Below, one piece after another: positions 12,301 through 38,117 of a stretch of DNA of 64,000 nt. Positions within the stretch are counted from its first letter, which is position 1. Each line of letters begins with the position of its first letter. Source of the DNA: Paralichthys olivaceus (lineage: Eukaryota; Chordata; Actinopteri; Pleuronectiformes; Paralichthyidae); assembly GCF_024713975.1 (NCBI RefSeq), contig NC_091111.1, positions 11,791,001-11,855,000 on the forward strand, in the 5' to 3' direction. Below the pieces are notes generated by a model that saw only the letters and a list, made by a program, of their open reading frames with translations, had not been told where the DNA came from and made no database searches. Both the position numbers and the translations under genes were made by a program.

Positions 12301-13443
12301 TATTACTTGTGTATCTCCAGATGATTCACTTTCCAAAAGTGGCATCTACCGAGTCTGCCTGCCACAGTGTGTTCAATCTTTTTGGGATGTTTTAAAAGCC
12401 ACCAATGTGGGTGGTCAGTTCTACTGTGACAGACAGTCGGTGTGTTCGTGACGGAGAGCGAGGGAGAGCGAGAAAAAGAGCGATTCCCTCCAGTTGTCTT
12501 CAATGCCATGCAATTTAGTTAGCAGCATTGACTACAGGATGCTCACCTGCACACACAAATCCTCTATCTGCACCTGCAGCACTCTCTTTCATAAGGGAAG
12601 GATGAATGGCTGAGAAGGGATGGCAGTATCGACAAGACATCCCCCCTCCTAACAATTCACCTACTGGCACTTAGTGGAAATCATGGGCAATCCCAAGACA
12701 TCCTCCCCTTGTCTTTTTGCCTCAGGTGGTGGCTGGACTGTGATCCAGCGGCGGGTCGACGGCTCAGTGAGCTTTGACCGCAGCTGGAGGGACTACAGGG
12801 ACGGATTCGGTGACCTGCACTCCGAGTTCTGGCTGGGCAATGACCACATACACGACCTGAGCACCCAAGGCGACTACAGCCTCCGCATAAGCCTAGAGGA
12901 CTGGAGCAACAAGTACAAACACGCCCTCTACCAGAGCTTCAGGTCAGTGTCATGAAGTGTGCAAGCAGGTGGGATACACATGCACAACCATTTGTATCTC
13001 TTGTATCACTTATGTGTGCAGTGTGGAGGATGAGGAGCATCAGTACCGTCTCCACGTGTCAGGCTTCAGCGGCACGGTGAAGGACTCTTTCAGCTGGTAC
13101 CACGACAAGCAGGGCTTCAGTACGCCAGACAGTGGGAACATCTGTGCCGAGATCTCTCACGGTGGCTGGTGGTACAACCAGTGCTTCTACGCCAACCTTA
13201 ACGGCTTCTACTACAGAGTAAGTGCGCAAAGATTGAACTTTAAATTGTTTTGTTCCATTAAGTCATGAGAGTACTCACTACCTCTTGACCCCGCAGGGAG
13301 GCCATTACACCCCTCAAGGCCGGGGGCCGCTGGGTCCTGATGGGATCGTCTGGCACTCCTGGAAAGACTCTGACTATTACTCTTTACGAAAGGTCAGCAT
13401 GATGATCCGACCACGCAGCTTCCGAACCCGTTTGTCACCCTGA
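9335..13443 (+). CDS. Secreted fibrinogen-related / angiopoietin-like protein
   Basis: Eight coding exons: 9335-9487, 10071-10286, 11560-11679, 11773-11887, 11978-12115, 12726-12942, 13022-13217 and 13297-13443. They total 1,302 bp, 433 aa. All introns are GT..AG and all phases match. A hydrophobic signal peptide (about residues 13-30) precedes a Cys-containing N-terminal part, a coiled coil (about 78-185) and a fibrinogen C-terminal domain (about 209-425). That domain has the hallmarks GGGWTVIQRR, FWLGNDHIH, GGWWYNQC and NLNG. This order is typical of angiopoietin-like and fibrinogen-like secreted ligands. The C-terminus recalls ANGPTL1/2/6 and the WLGN region recalls FGL1/ANGPTL7, so I do not assign a symbol. 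The start was chosen because it precedes the signal peptide. An acceptor at 9,276/9,277 suggests the exon begins in 5' UTR, with an upstream untranslated exon. Oddity: the calcium-binding loop is shortened (see findings). Confidence 0.9.
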
Positions 13444-16430
13444 ACAACCGTCGCCCTGACAACGGTTAAGCTGCAGAAACAATTCTTCAGCAGTGGAGAT
13501 GACGCAATAAATCACTGGACACCACGTTGACAGTGACGTCAAACGATGTTTTTACTGACAGAGGGACGTTAATGTTGATGAACTGTTTTGTAGTGAGTGG
13601 ACCTACAGACTAACCAGTCGATATGACATCTCCTGTTTTTGAACTGATTCTCTGGCTGGTATCCTGATTTTCTCCTGCAGAGTGTTCCTGGGACATTTTT
13701 CACTCAGTTGTGGGAAGTGAGTTCTTCCTAATTTTGTACTTCTATTTTATACTTTTAGCTTGACACATTATTAGTGACTCAGCCAAAATAAATCAGCAGC
13801 TTTTGTCTGATTTGTTGACAGTGTGATGGAACTCATGGTGTCTGAGAGGAGACGTGTACAACTGGCAGGCAGAGCATGTGTGATTATTGAATGCTTTGCA
13901 TTCGCTGTGTACATATACTACGATATCTATACTGTGCTATATTACATTTATTTTGAATGTCAGCCAACTATTCATTTATTCAAATGTTTATTATAAGAAA
14001 ACCTAATTGTATTAGATAAAAAAGACCCAAGTGCTACTGTCTCTGTTTAGGCTCAGAGAGGAGAATATGTGCTCTTGGAGGAGTGTGTATACACACATAT
14101 GTGCTGTACAATAAACACTACATATCCCGTGAGTCACAAAGGGTACTATATACACAGAATGATGCAAGTACTAAAAGTTATTTGATTGATCAAAAAAAAA
14201 ATTCGGACCAGGAGATTGAAATATCTCATCATAAAGTAAACTAGAGTTTGTGTGTAGTATCGAGTGAGTGTTGAGTCATGTGTTCACATGAAATCACATA
14301 GGGGTTTCCTCAGACCTTTAGCATATTGGCAGGTTTGTGTCAATATAGCAGGCATGTGTCATGCAGAGGTAACACCAGGTGGCCAGAACAGACAGAAAAA
14401 GAGACTTCAGCTTGTGATGACTTCGATTTAAACTCTCAAAAACTCCCCTGTGGTCGTGTGCCTCCAACAAACAGAGTCGTTTCAGAAAATCTAATCAGTT
14501 CATCTTTCAGTCCAACTGAGAGTTTTTACAAAATATGAAAAGTCCCTCAGGTAGCATGTTCAAAAGAATGAGACAGACAATCCAAAAACATATATGCAAT
14601 GCTTGGCCACTGGATGTCGCCAGCGCGGTGGCATAAAGACCAGAAAATAATATGACTGATGTTTTAAGGATCATATAAATGTAACAAACACACTAGATCA
14701 CATCCACTGAGAACAAATGAGAATGCATGTACTGTCTGTTGTATATGGCGCCTGGTGACTTTATGTGGCCTCCACATCCAGCTGCACCTGAAGCCAGCGA
14801 GAGCTGAATGTGGGGTAAAAGGGCTCTTTCACTTCCTCCACTGCAACACTGCACAAACACACTCTTTGACCCTTTGCACAGGCGGCACACTCATTCTCAT
14901 TCCTCTCCATCTCTACCCAGAGTCTGCGGCCTGGAATAAGAGCTTTACTGTGAGGACAAATCAGAGAATGCGTGGTGCTTTACACTTTGAGTCAAATCGA
15001 GAACAAGATGAGGTTTCTTTCGAACGCACACAAAAAACAAATCAAGCCCCAATGAATACAAATCATTGTTTAATAAATCAAACAGAATTTCTGCTCCTCT
15101 CTGAGTTGCACTGTATTGAAAATACTTCTATACATAAAATCGTATCTCAATAACAAGAAGCACCTTATAGGTCCAACAGAATATATATATATATTTATAT
15201 ATATGTATATTTATCATGTGTGAAGTGATAAGAAAACAAAGAGTGAACAAGATTAGAGACTGATTGAAAATTGGGCGGTGAAAAACGAAAGAGAAAAATT
15301 GCATACATGACACAACCCATTTATAAAACTTCATTTTCTGGTCAAAAGCAAAACAAATATTCTTCATATCAGAACTGGGAGAAAACAATCATGTCTAACA
15401 CCATCCACACACAAGGTGTCTATTCACCGATGTTTGGTTTGAATGTAAAATGCTTAAAATAGTGAACCCCAACCTGAGAGTCAATTTATCACGTTTTGTC
15501 TTCTTTCATGAATTGTAAACTGCAGTATCATAGTCGACAGGGGGGGGGGGCTTATCAATTCAAGCTTATTCTGTCTTCTTCAAAGGGGGTAAGGCACGTG
15601 AGCAAGACAGGAAGGAGGTGGAGCTTCCTGTTAGCTTTTTTGAGGAAGTGCAGGTTGAGAGAATTTGGCACTGCCGGCAGTGGACACAGAGGAGACACAC
15701 TCCGCCTTCGCCAACTCTTCCAAGACTTTTAAAAAACGATCCACCGCTTCTACTGACAACGTTAGGCGACGCTTGCATAAACGTATTGAAGGAAAGGGCA
15801 GTAAAGCTGAGATATGCCGTCAAGCCGACCTTAAAAAACGCATCTCCCTAGCCCCCCCCCCGGTGACAGGAGGGAGAAAGGCTTTGGTTTTTACTTTGAA
15901 TACATCCCCAGATAATCGTGCAGATAACAGTTTTGCTAAATGTGCATATTTGCTTGCATCTGGTGCATCAACTGAGTATGGATTTAAAATAACATAAGCA
16001 AAGTTGAATCTAATGAAGATAAACTTGAGGGTGTGACTCGTGCAATGAAGAAATTCATGGTCACAAACTGTAGCTCGGTTGTTTGCTTCCTGTATCACAA
16101 GCTCTGGACCTTGGACAGAGGAAAGGATGTGTGTAAATAGTGTTTCTCATTCTGCTCTCTTTTCTGATCCACAAAAAATGAAAGCACACAAGTGCCAAAG
16201 CCTTTTCGGCTGTTGCACATGTTCTTAAACTGTTCAGAAACTTCTGAGCTGACAAATGTAACACGGTGAGCTGGGTCTGTACAAACGGAGGCGATGAGGT
16301 GAGAGCAAAAAGAGAGAAGTGGTGTTTAAATTAAAAGGAGAGAGGGAAATTAATGCAGAATAAGCAAATATATTTCAGATGTCGAGCTGGGGTTCACTCT
16401 TCTTGTCTTGTAGTGCGACGCTGAAGGCTT
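13444..16430. other. Intergenic region between convergent genes
   Basis: This stretch must hold the 3' UTR of the fibrinogen-like gene (+) and that of snx9 (-), since the two genes converge. It also contains an AT-rich tract at 15,179-15,206, a run of 11 G at 15,540-15,550 and a segment at 15,566-15,997 open in several frames. No protein family is recognisable in any of these frames. ATTAAA on the minus strand (15,069-15,074) is a possible snx9 polyadenylation signal. Confidence 0.6.
13506..13511 (+). other. Candidate polyadenylation signal for the fibrinogen-like gene
   Basis: AATAAA lies 63 bp after the stop codon. Further AATAAA hexamers at 13,787-13,792 and 14,110-14,115 could give longer 3' UTRs. 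Which is used cannot be told from sequence. Confidence 0.5.
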
Positions 16431-30531
<14,101 letters not shown>

Positions 30532-30890
30532 TGTCCGAGCTCTGATCAATCATTACAAACACAGGCCCTGCGCTTTCTCCGGCTCTCAGCTGGACATTTC
30601 CCCCCGCGACTCCTCAGCTGGAAGCGGGGAAAACACGGCGACTCCTCCCGCTTCGCACGCTCCTGTAAACCACACGCTGCTAAAAAAAACAACCTTATTT
30701 ACCCGATTTATTTACCGTGTTTAACTTTAAAAAAACAAAAGTCAAGATACCGGAGACAGGACAGGACAGACGGAGGCAGGAGGAGGAGTGAGTGGAAGTT
30801 TGAACCGCGCAGGGCTGCTGACAGAGCGGAGGGAGGGAGTGACCTGCACCGCGGAGGGGAAACCGGAAAGGTAGCGTCGGTGTGATCATA
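30532..30890 (-). promoter_or_regulatory. snx9: GC-rich 5' region and probable promoter of snx9
   Basis: The window is AT-rich, but this stretch just upstream of the snx9 start codon is rich in G+C and CpG. Examples are around 30,590-30,660 and 30,810-30,860. That composition, right next to a 12-bp first coding exon, suggests a CpG-type promoter plus 5' UTR. No TATA box is evident at a clear position. The transcription start cannot be placed from sequence alone. Confidence 0.5.
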
Positions 30891-32820
30891 CGATCCCCGA
30901 GACGCGACCGATTTAAATGACATCATCTCTGTGTTTTTAAAGTTTTCTATACATTTTGTTTATATATAATTATAAAAGAAAGTTGGAGCTCGTCGATAAA
31001 ACAGCATCGGAAATAATCGCAATATTATTTTCATCGACAGCAATATAACAAAAGTCCAATAAATCAGCAATCAAAGCATCTATATATAACATAACACTTA
31101 ATCAGTCTACCTCAGATTATGTTTCTGCTTTCCAGCCCTATGTAAAATATAGATATAACAGCATACACACTGAAAGCAATAATTCAATAATAGTAAAAAT
31201 ATTGTGACTCTAATGACTATATGTAATTATAAAAACAATTGGGCTTAAGTATAATGTTAATAATGACGATAATAACATGAGCAAATATATCTAATATAAC
31301 AATAAACTGTTTCCTAAAATGTTCTGTTTTTCCAAATTATTGAGAGAATAGGGAATTCTTACAGTAACATATAGAAGTTTTCATAAGTCCCAACAATATA
31401 ATAGCCGTGTCTTTTTTCTTTTCTTTTTTTTAATTCAGAGCCTCAGTAATCTTGCTAGAGTTCCGGTGTATTAACCCACTGTGGCCTCCAGGCGGCTCCT
31501 GTGAGTGTTGACTGTGTGACAGCTCTCAGCTGCTCAACGGCTCAAAGGGAGTCACCCTCAACTCTTCTCTAACGCTGAAGGCGAGCTCTGCTGGGAGCGA
31601 GCTGCTACTACAGCTTCTTTTCCCTTCATGTGGTCCCAGTGAGGTTCACTAGCTCCTCTAAATATATATTGATACAAGCAGGGACGCAGGCACAAGAACT
31701 GCAGCAGAGAACCGCACAAAAACATTCAGGGATGAATTCGGAAAAATAAAAAGCACATGTTTAAAAGCAATGACATTGTTCGATGAAAACCGAGTTCACA
31801 CTATTTCTAGAGAGGGTGGTGGGTACAAGTTTAAAAAGTCTTGCACCTCATTCCAAGCATGTGCTGTTATAAATGTCAGTGGCACTGTCCCCTCACAGCA
31901 AAAAGGTTCTGGGTTTGAATCCCAGTTTTTCCCAGTTTACATGTTCCTGTGTCTATGTGGCTTTTCTCCAGCCTCCTCCCACAGTCTGAATACATACAGA
32001 TTGGTGTGAATGGTTATTTGTCTTTGTATGTTAGCCCTGCCATGGACTGGACACCTGTACAACCTGTCCTCTCACCCAGTGTCAGCTGGGATTGTCTCCA
32101 TGACCCCCAGGCCACGCGGTATGGATGATAATTATAATAGTCATGAGGTTTTTTGTTAATTTGTTTAGGACTTTTCTTAACAAAGTTACCAAGTGTAACA
32201 ATAAACCAACAATTAAATTCAAGTTAAAGCTTAAATTCACACAGAGATTTAGGTTGTGTATAAATTAGGTTTTAAAAGGGAACATAGGCTCAGCTGAGTG
32301 TTGGGAACATCTAGCAAAGACTAATGCAGTCTGATACAACAGTGTGTAAGTCTGTCCACTATTTATTTCAATAAGAATTAATATCAGAATCACCAACTCA
32401 ACAACATTGCTCTCATTCATGTGACTAAGGAACAGAGCTGGGGCAGCAAGCTGATGATATCAGTGAGGGTGGAGTTGAAAGCGGATACAGTTTACTCCAA
32501 GTAGCCTCAGAGAAGTGCACAGCCATTGTTCTCATATCAAAGACTGAAAGACATTGACAGTAAACATTGAAGAAACTCTTTAATTTAACTGAAATGAAAT
32601 TCAGCACAAAAACCTGAATGTGTTTGAGTTCCCAGTCAAAGTGTGTGTGTTGTATTCATCGCTGCACAAGTCCTGCTGTGAAATGACTGTGCACTTTTGA
32701 AGCCTGTATCACCTGGCTTCATCTCACAGCACAGGTGTGTGTGGGAGGAGGGTGGGAGGGTGTTTGCTGGTCCACAGACACTGAGCTCAGTGTGAAGATT
32801 TCCAGCTCCACAGAGACATC
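30891..32820. other. Intergenic region between divergent snx9 and the monooxygenase gene
   Basis: It is AT-rich (about 30.95-31.45 kb) and then holds a SINE-like element at 31.87-32.13 kb. No exon is supported. The last few hundred bases should carry the promoter and 5' UTR of the DBH-like monooxygenase gene, but I see no decisive motif. Confidence 0.55.
31870..32135 (+). mobile_element. tRNA-derived-type SINE element
   Basis: It has CACTGTCCCCTCACAGCAAA, then a B-box-like GGTTTGAATCC preceded by GGTTCTG. It continues with ACATGTTCCTGTGTCTATGT, CCTCCTCCCACAGTCTGAAT, GTGAATGGTTATTTGTCTTT and ATGGACTGGACACCTGT, and ends ACGCGGTATGGATGATAA. The order matches the common teleost SINE-like family, better preserved here than the copy at 6.1 kb. 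Confidence 0.65.
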
Positions 32821-35800
32821 ATGCGCACTCTGCTTACTCTCCTCTGCCTCTCCCTGGCCGGGACGAGAGGAGCGGGGGCGTCGGACCCCGACATGCCCTT
32901 CATGGTGTACCTGGACCTCAACCAGCTGGTTTGCCTTGAGTGGGGCTTTGATAAACTGCAAGGAGACATTACATTCAAACTGACTGTCAACACCACGGGC
33001 TGGGTGGGCTTAGGCTTCAGTCCGAGCGGAATAATGAAGGGGGCAGATATGGTCATAGGGGGAGTTGGACCCAGTGGAAACTACTTCACAGTAAGTCATT
33101 ATCCACATGTTGAAGATGTGGAAGTTTGTTTTATGTATCCTCCATCCTTGTATATTTGTTTTTCATGTTCCACAGCAAACACGAAACAATTACGGGCCAA
33201 TTTTTCCCTTTTTTGTCCAATAGGATCGTCACGCCACGGGGAAATCCATGCCTTTGGTGGATACGCATCAGAGCTACACTCTCCTGTTTCTGAATGAAAG
33301 TGAAGGACGAACCATCATGAAGTTTCAGAGGGCCCTTCAGACGTGTGACGACCAGGACTTCCACATCACTGTAAGAACGTTTTGTTATCCTCTGGATTAG
33401 CTGCTGCACATGTACGACACCAACATCACTGTGTGAAGACTCAATACTGTTTTCCTTTAGCAGTGTGAAACCAAAATGATGAAATAAATAATAATAATAA
33501 TTAATAAATACATTTAATCTAAGTTTAATGGAACTCTCTACCTCCTCTATGAGGTCATTGTTTCAGTGATGACAATAAGTTGTTCAGGCCTCACTTAAAC
33601 TTGGTTTGAAGTTTCAGATCATGGAGTTTATGTCTTTGTTGTGCTCTCCCTCCACTGCTTTGGCTCATTACTTGTCATGCCATCATCTTTTGTATTGTTG
33701 ATCTAATTCTGCATGTGCGACTCAGGTTTCCTACTTGAAACCATGTAAACCACCTTATAGGACATCTTTTGTTTGGTTCACCTCAATGTTCCCTTCACCG
33801 TGGCTTCCATTGGCCAGTTTCACATATGAATACAATGACTACAATGAGACACTCCAGAGGCGCACAATATTTTGTTTACCATTGAACACCTGAAATACAA
33901 TAAGGCTTTAGAATAAAACCTAGTTGCACATGGGGTGTTGGACTGCCATGGGATTGAACCGTATCTGTTCATCTCTTGGATCTTTTGAAATAGTTGGGGG
34001 AGGGAACAAAGACTAGATTTTTTTCGTTTTAGGAACAGAGAAACATACGATATTTCCCTCTGAATTAAACAAGTGACATTATCACTTTAGCTGTATCACA
34101 GTTATTCCCTAAAGTTGCCATCTCTCTCTAACAGGATCAGCCCATTAAGCTGATCTATGCCTATGGAACGACAGATGAGGTCAGTTACCACAACAAACGC
34201 AGAGGCACCAAGGAGGTCAACCTGCTGAACTACATGCCCAGGTCCTCCCTACCTATCTCCAGCTATATCAGCGCCACAGTGGAAAATGTAAGAATGATTT
34301 CAAAACAGTTTTGATGAGAGACAAGACCAATATGTGAACATTTTTGTAGACTTTGATACTTATTATATTATCTAACAGGAAAACTGCATTTAATAAGATG
34401 TAGATAGAATGTGTTAATTTACCCGTGTCTTTTTATTGTTTTTTTTGCAGGTCACTGTCCCTGCCATTCATACCTACTACCACTGCAAAGTCATGAAGTT
34501 TCCAAACTTAAGAACAAAACATCACATTTATCTTGTAATTATCCCTTTTTGTCATATTACAATCACCACTCTGACCAAAGTATTCATAGTATAAATCCCA
34601 CATTTAATCTACATTATTTTCGGTTAATTATTCTTTAAACCCACCGAACAAAATCTCTCCTGCTCTCCCTCAGATTGTCCCAGAAATCGAGCACCCTGAC
34701 ATTGTTCATCACATGCTACTGTACCGCTGTCCCTCCTCTGTGACCGAGACGTACGACAACCAATGCTTCGTCGGAGACAAAGGGGACATTTGCTTCGGGG
34801 TGGTGGCTGCATGGGGAGTGGGAGGAGGGGTAAGGGAGAGTCAAGTTTCCATTCTCTCTACATTAATAGCATTAAGAAATTCCCAGATTCATTATATTGT
34901 AATTGGACACCAATGTGCCTCAATTACTCTCTGAACCCTCAGGTGTATGAGCTTCCAGAAAATGTGGGTATTCCTGTTGGAGGTGGAGACAGTGATACAC
35001 TCTACAGGCTGGAAATCCATTACAATAACGTACACCTTGAAGCAGGTAAATAATCATTTTCATACAATCAAAACTAATTACATACAAAATATGGATAACT
35101 TGAACTTGAATATTATATTACAGTAAATTAAATTATACTATATTATATTATATCAAATTATTTTTTTGTCAGCTTAAAGTGAGCTAGTGAGCAGCAATCC
35201 TCCAGTTTGTAACACAATGATTTTTTTTTATGTTTATACTTTTTATGCCAAAACTAAATAACCAGTTCACCCCATTTTCTAAGTCTTGACATAGCTCCCT
35301 TATGAACCTAATGGTCATTACATTTACTTTTTTGTCTGTATTGTATCTCTTCTTTTCTTTGTTCTGAAGTCTCAACATCACATAACCACGATGCAACATT
35401 TTTAAACTCCTGTCTGTCTGTCCATGCGCAGGAAGGACAGACAACTCAGGGCTCAGACTCTACTACACAGCCCAACTCCGGGAGCATGATGTGGGCATCC
35501 TGATGACAGGTGTGCTACCTTTTGACCACATACAATACAGAATCCCTCCAAACGTGCAACAGTTCCACACCTATGGCGTGTGTAACACCACTCTCTTTTC
35601 TCAGGTACGGTTTGGTATTTATTTAAAATGTCAGGAGTTGTCATTAAAGATAAATGAGGAAGATTTTCTTGATTGTCTTTATTTCCTGAAACTAGTCGAT
35701 GGATTCTGTGCCTGACCTTCAAGTGTTTGGTGTCCTGTTGCACACTCACTTGGCTGGGAGGCAAGTCAGAGCTGTCCACTACAGGTAAGACAGAGGGAAT

Positions 35801-37449
35801 AAACATCAATTGTTCGTGACTATAAATAAGGAATCTGTAGTTATGGTAGTTGTGTTTTTGAATTAAATCCAGTTTTGGACACAGGTTGTATATTGTTTTT
35901 ATGTTAACCTAGCATTATTATTTCATACCTCTCTGTCTCTGTAGAAATGGAAAGCAGATTAACTCCTTGGCTTTTGATGAAAACTACAGCTTTGAAGTTC
36001 AGCAGATTGTCAATATGGGAAAAATCAAGACCATCAAGCCGGTACAGTCTCTTTTAACTCTTTACCTATATATCGAACCGTCATATAAAGATTTTCAGAG
36101 GAATATTAGTTGGTTGGGCTGTTAACACTTTATTATATTTACAGTGCTTATAAATGAATAATTCCTTCTTACTTGTCTCTCATTACAGAATGATGAGATT
36201 GCAGTGGAGTGCATCTACAACACTCTGAATCGCACTAAAGTCACCAAGGTGGGTAAATACTAAATTATTAACTTCATGTAACAGCAGTAACATGACCCTT
36301 TCAATTAAACAAACCTTTTCAGAACTAGGAATCTAAATGATAAAACTAATAGATGTAGGCACATTAACATGAATATCATTTACTGTGCTCTACTCCCTGT
36401 CCAAACTATTGCAATATAATGTTAAAGCTGGACTATTCAACAGATCAATAGAATACATATGAAAATACTGCAATAGACCTAAGTGGTGTAGGTGACTGAT
36501 GGATGGATGGATTCATTATTAATGACATTTGTCTCCTTCAGATGGGGTTGGGGACCACTGATGAGATGTGCTTGGCCTTTCTATTCTACTACCCTGCAAT
36601 CGGGATCACCTCATGTATAAGCCACCCAATGACAAATGCTCTATTGAATACATCCTACGAGTAAGACCTGATGCACTTCATCACATGACATTCCTGAGAA
36701 AACTGAATCTGCAGCACCATTTCTAGGTTTCATACATTATGTTTTTAAGTAGTTGTACATTGATATGCTCTTTGTCAAGTGATGTTTGTTCTGTTTGCCG
36801 ACAGGGTGTCTGACAACACCACTCTAAACTATGATGAGATTGTCGAGTATGAGAATGTGCTAAAGAGCCTTCCACAGATTCAGCTGGTCACCGATGCTGA
36901 AGTAAGTAAAACTGAGCTGTTTGACAGTGTCTCTTCTTCCACACATTCAATGTAATGAAAAGAAATAACATTTGGCCTTTGTGTTTATGTATCGAACATT
37001 TTCTTGACTGCTTATATATGATTCTTGATGACACCGCATTTTTATTTTATCGTTTTGCTTGAGATCTGTACTTTAATAAACGTTTACTTTTGTCCTTCAC
37101 ACGTCCATCAAATTGAGTTTTGTACAGCTTTGAGAGTTTTGTGTATTTATCAAATGATCATGGACAAAGTCTTGATTCATCATCCTGGCATTTAAGTTAA
37201 AGCAACTCAAACAAAATAGACTTTTTGTTGTTTTAGTCTTGTTTTCTGAAGTACAATAAATCCTTTTACATTATATCATTTTTTTTTTTTCCACAGCACA
37301 ATGTCACGTACAACGCAAATGGCTTCATCAGGGAGATGAAGAAGAATCCGACTTTAACTTGTTTGAATGCGTCGACTCGACTCTACATTCCCTGGATAAT
37401 GAACCCAGGAGCAATCATGCTTTTTCTGCTCTGGACTGCAATAATGTAA
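32821..37449 (+). CDS. moxd2: DBH-like monooxygenase, MOXD family (MOXD2-like)
   Basis: Thirteen exons: 32821-33090, 33224-33370, 34135-34287, 34451-34534, 34674-34829, 34943-35045, 35432-35604, 35696-35784, 35945-36041, 36189-36248, 36542-36660, 36805-36901 and 37297-37449. They total 1,701 bp, 566 aa, with every phase consistent. A signal peptide (about 1-20) is followed by a DOMON domain (about 30-140), with GWVGLGFSPSG. The two copper type II monooxygenase domains follow. The expected ligands are present: His230-His231 (VHHML) and His296 (EIHYN) for one copper, and His378/His380 (HTHLAGR) plus Met453 (TTDEMC) for the other. An active secretory-pathway hydroxylase is therefore plausible; its substrate is unknown. 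The C-terminus is shorter than MOXD1's and ends in a hydrophobic tail. Family assignment is firm. The symbol rests on divergence from MOXD1 and is less certain. Human MOXD2 is a pseudogene. Confidence 0.85.
36478..36512 (+). repeat. SINE-like 3' tail fragment
   Basis: TAAGTGGTGTAGGTGACTGA followed by (TGGA)n recalls the end of the SINE-like family at 6.1 and 31.9 kb. It lies about 30 bp upstream of the acceptor of the exon at 36542-36660. Confidence 0.35.
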
Positions 37450-37707
37450 AGTCTTTTTATGAGCAACAGATCAAATGTATTGTATCTATAACTATTTTGT
37501 ACTTCTTTTGTATGGCATTTTATGTGTTTTGTGTCTTTTCATATATTTTCTCTTTGGTGTTCACTTTAAATCAAGGATCAGGTGCCATGTTATTAAATAT
37601 CATATTGATTATCGTACTGAGATTTACATTGCTATCTCACTTTAAACTCTGTTTTATAAAAGCATATATTAGTAGGCCATATCTGCCTGGAGACATGTTA
37701 GTCTACT

Positions 37708-37780
37708 ACCATAGAATGTATATTAAAATGGACGACATGTCTCCTCTTCCTTCCACTATGAAATGAAGCCAAAATATTGC
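37708..37780 (+). repeat. Left-end fragment of the inverted-repeat element family
   Basis: CTACCATAGAATGTATATTA followed by AAATGGACGACATGTCTCC matches the left end of the element at 58,466-58,905. The following GAAATGAAGCCAAAATAT fits other fish copies as I remember them. It lies in the probable 3' UTR of the monooxygenase gene. Confidence 0.55.
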
Positions 37781-37920
37781 CTATATATACTACATAATAA
37801 TTTAGGTACATTTAGTCCATGTACATGCCAGTGTTAGAATATTAGAATATAAGGCACTATCTATGTTTGTTAACATAGCTGTGTTTATAATTTGCACTAT
37901 AGATTTTGAGCCAATTACTT

Positions 37921-37926
37921 AATAAA
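37921..37926 (+). other. Candidate polyadenylation signal of the monooxygenase gene
   Basis: AATAAA lies 472 bp after the stop codon and only about 209 bp before the rps6kc1 start codon. If used, the transcript would end within or next to the rps6kc1 promoter. Confidence 0.45.
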
Positions 37927-38117
37927 GAAAATAAATATGAGATTAAACAAGCTGGTGTCATCTCTGTCGAAAATAAAAAGAGGATGAATGTGACATTTCA
38001 GCATGTAGTTCCTCAGGCTCTCCTCGGGGGGAGCTCTAGCTTGTTTCCCTGCCTGTCACTGTGCGGCTTGCTGTCAGAGAATGAATGTGAGTGGCTAGCA
38101 GGCTAGTAGCTTTGGCG

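Noticed and set aside
31900..31925. B-box-like sequence suggesting a tRNA gene
   Set aside because: No cloverleaf or A-box at proper spacing is found. The surrounding order matches a tRNA-derived SINE.
37359..37766. 135-codon hydrophobic open frame overlapping the last monooxygenase exon
   Set aside because: It is in a different frame from the conserved exon and runs into AT-rich 3' UTR. Its hydrophobicity follows from T-rich composition, and no splice site supports it.
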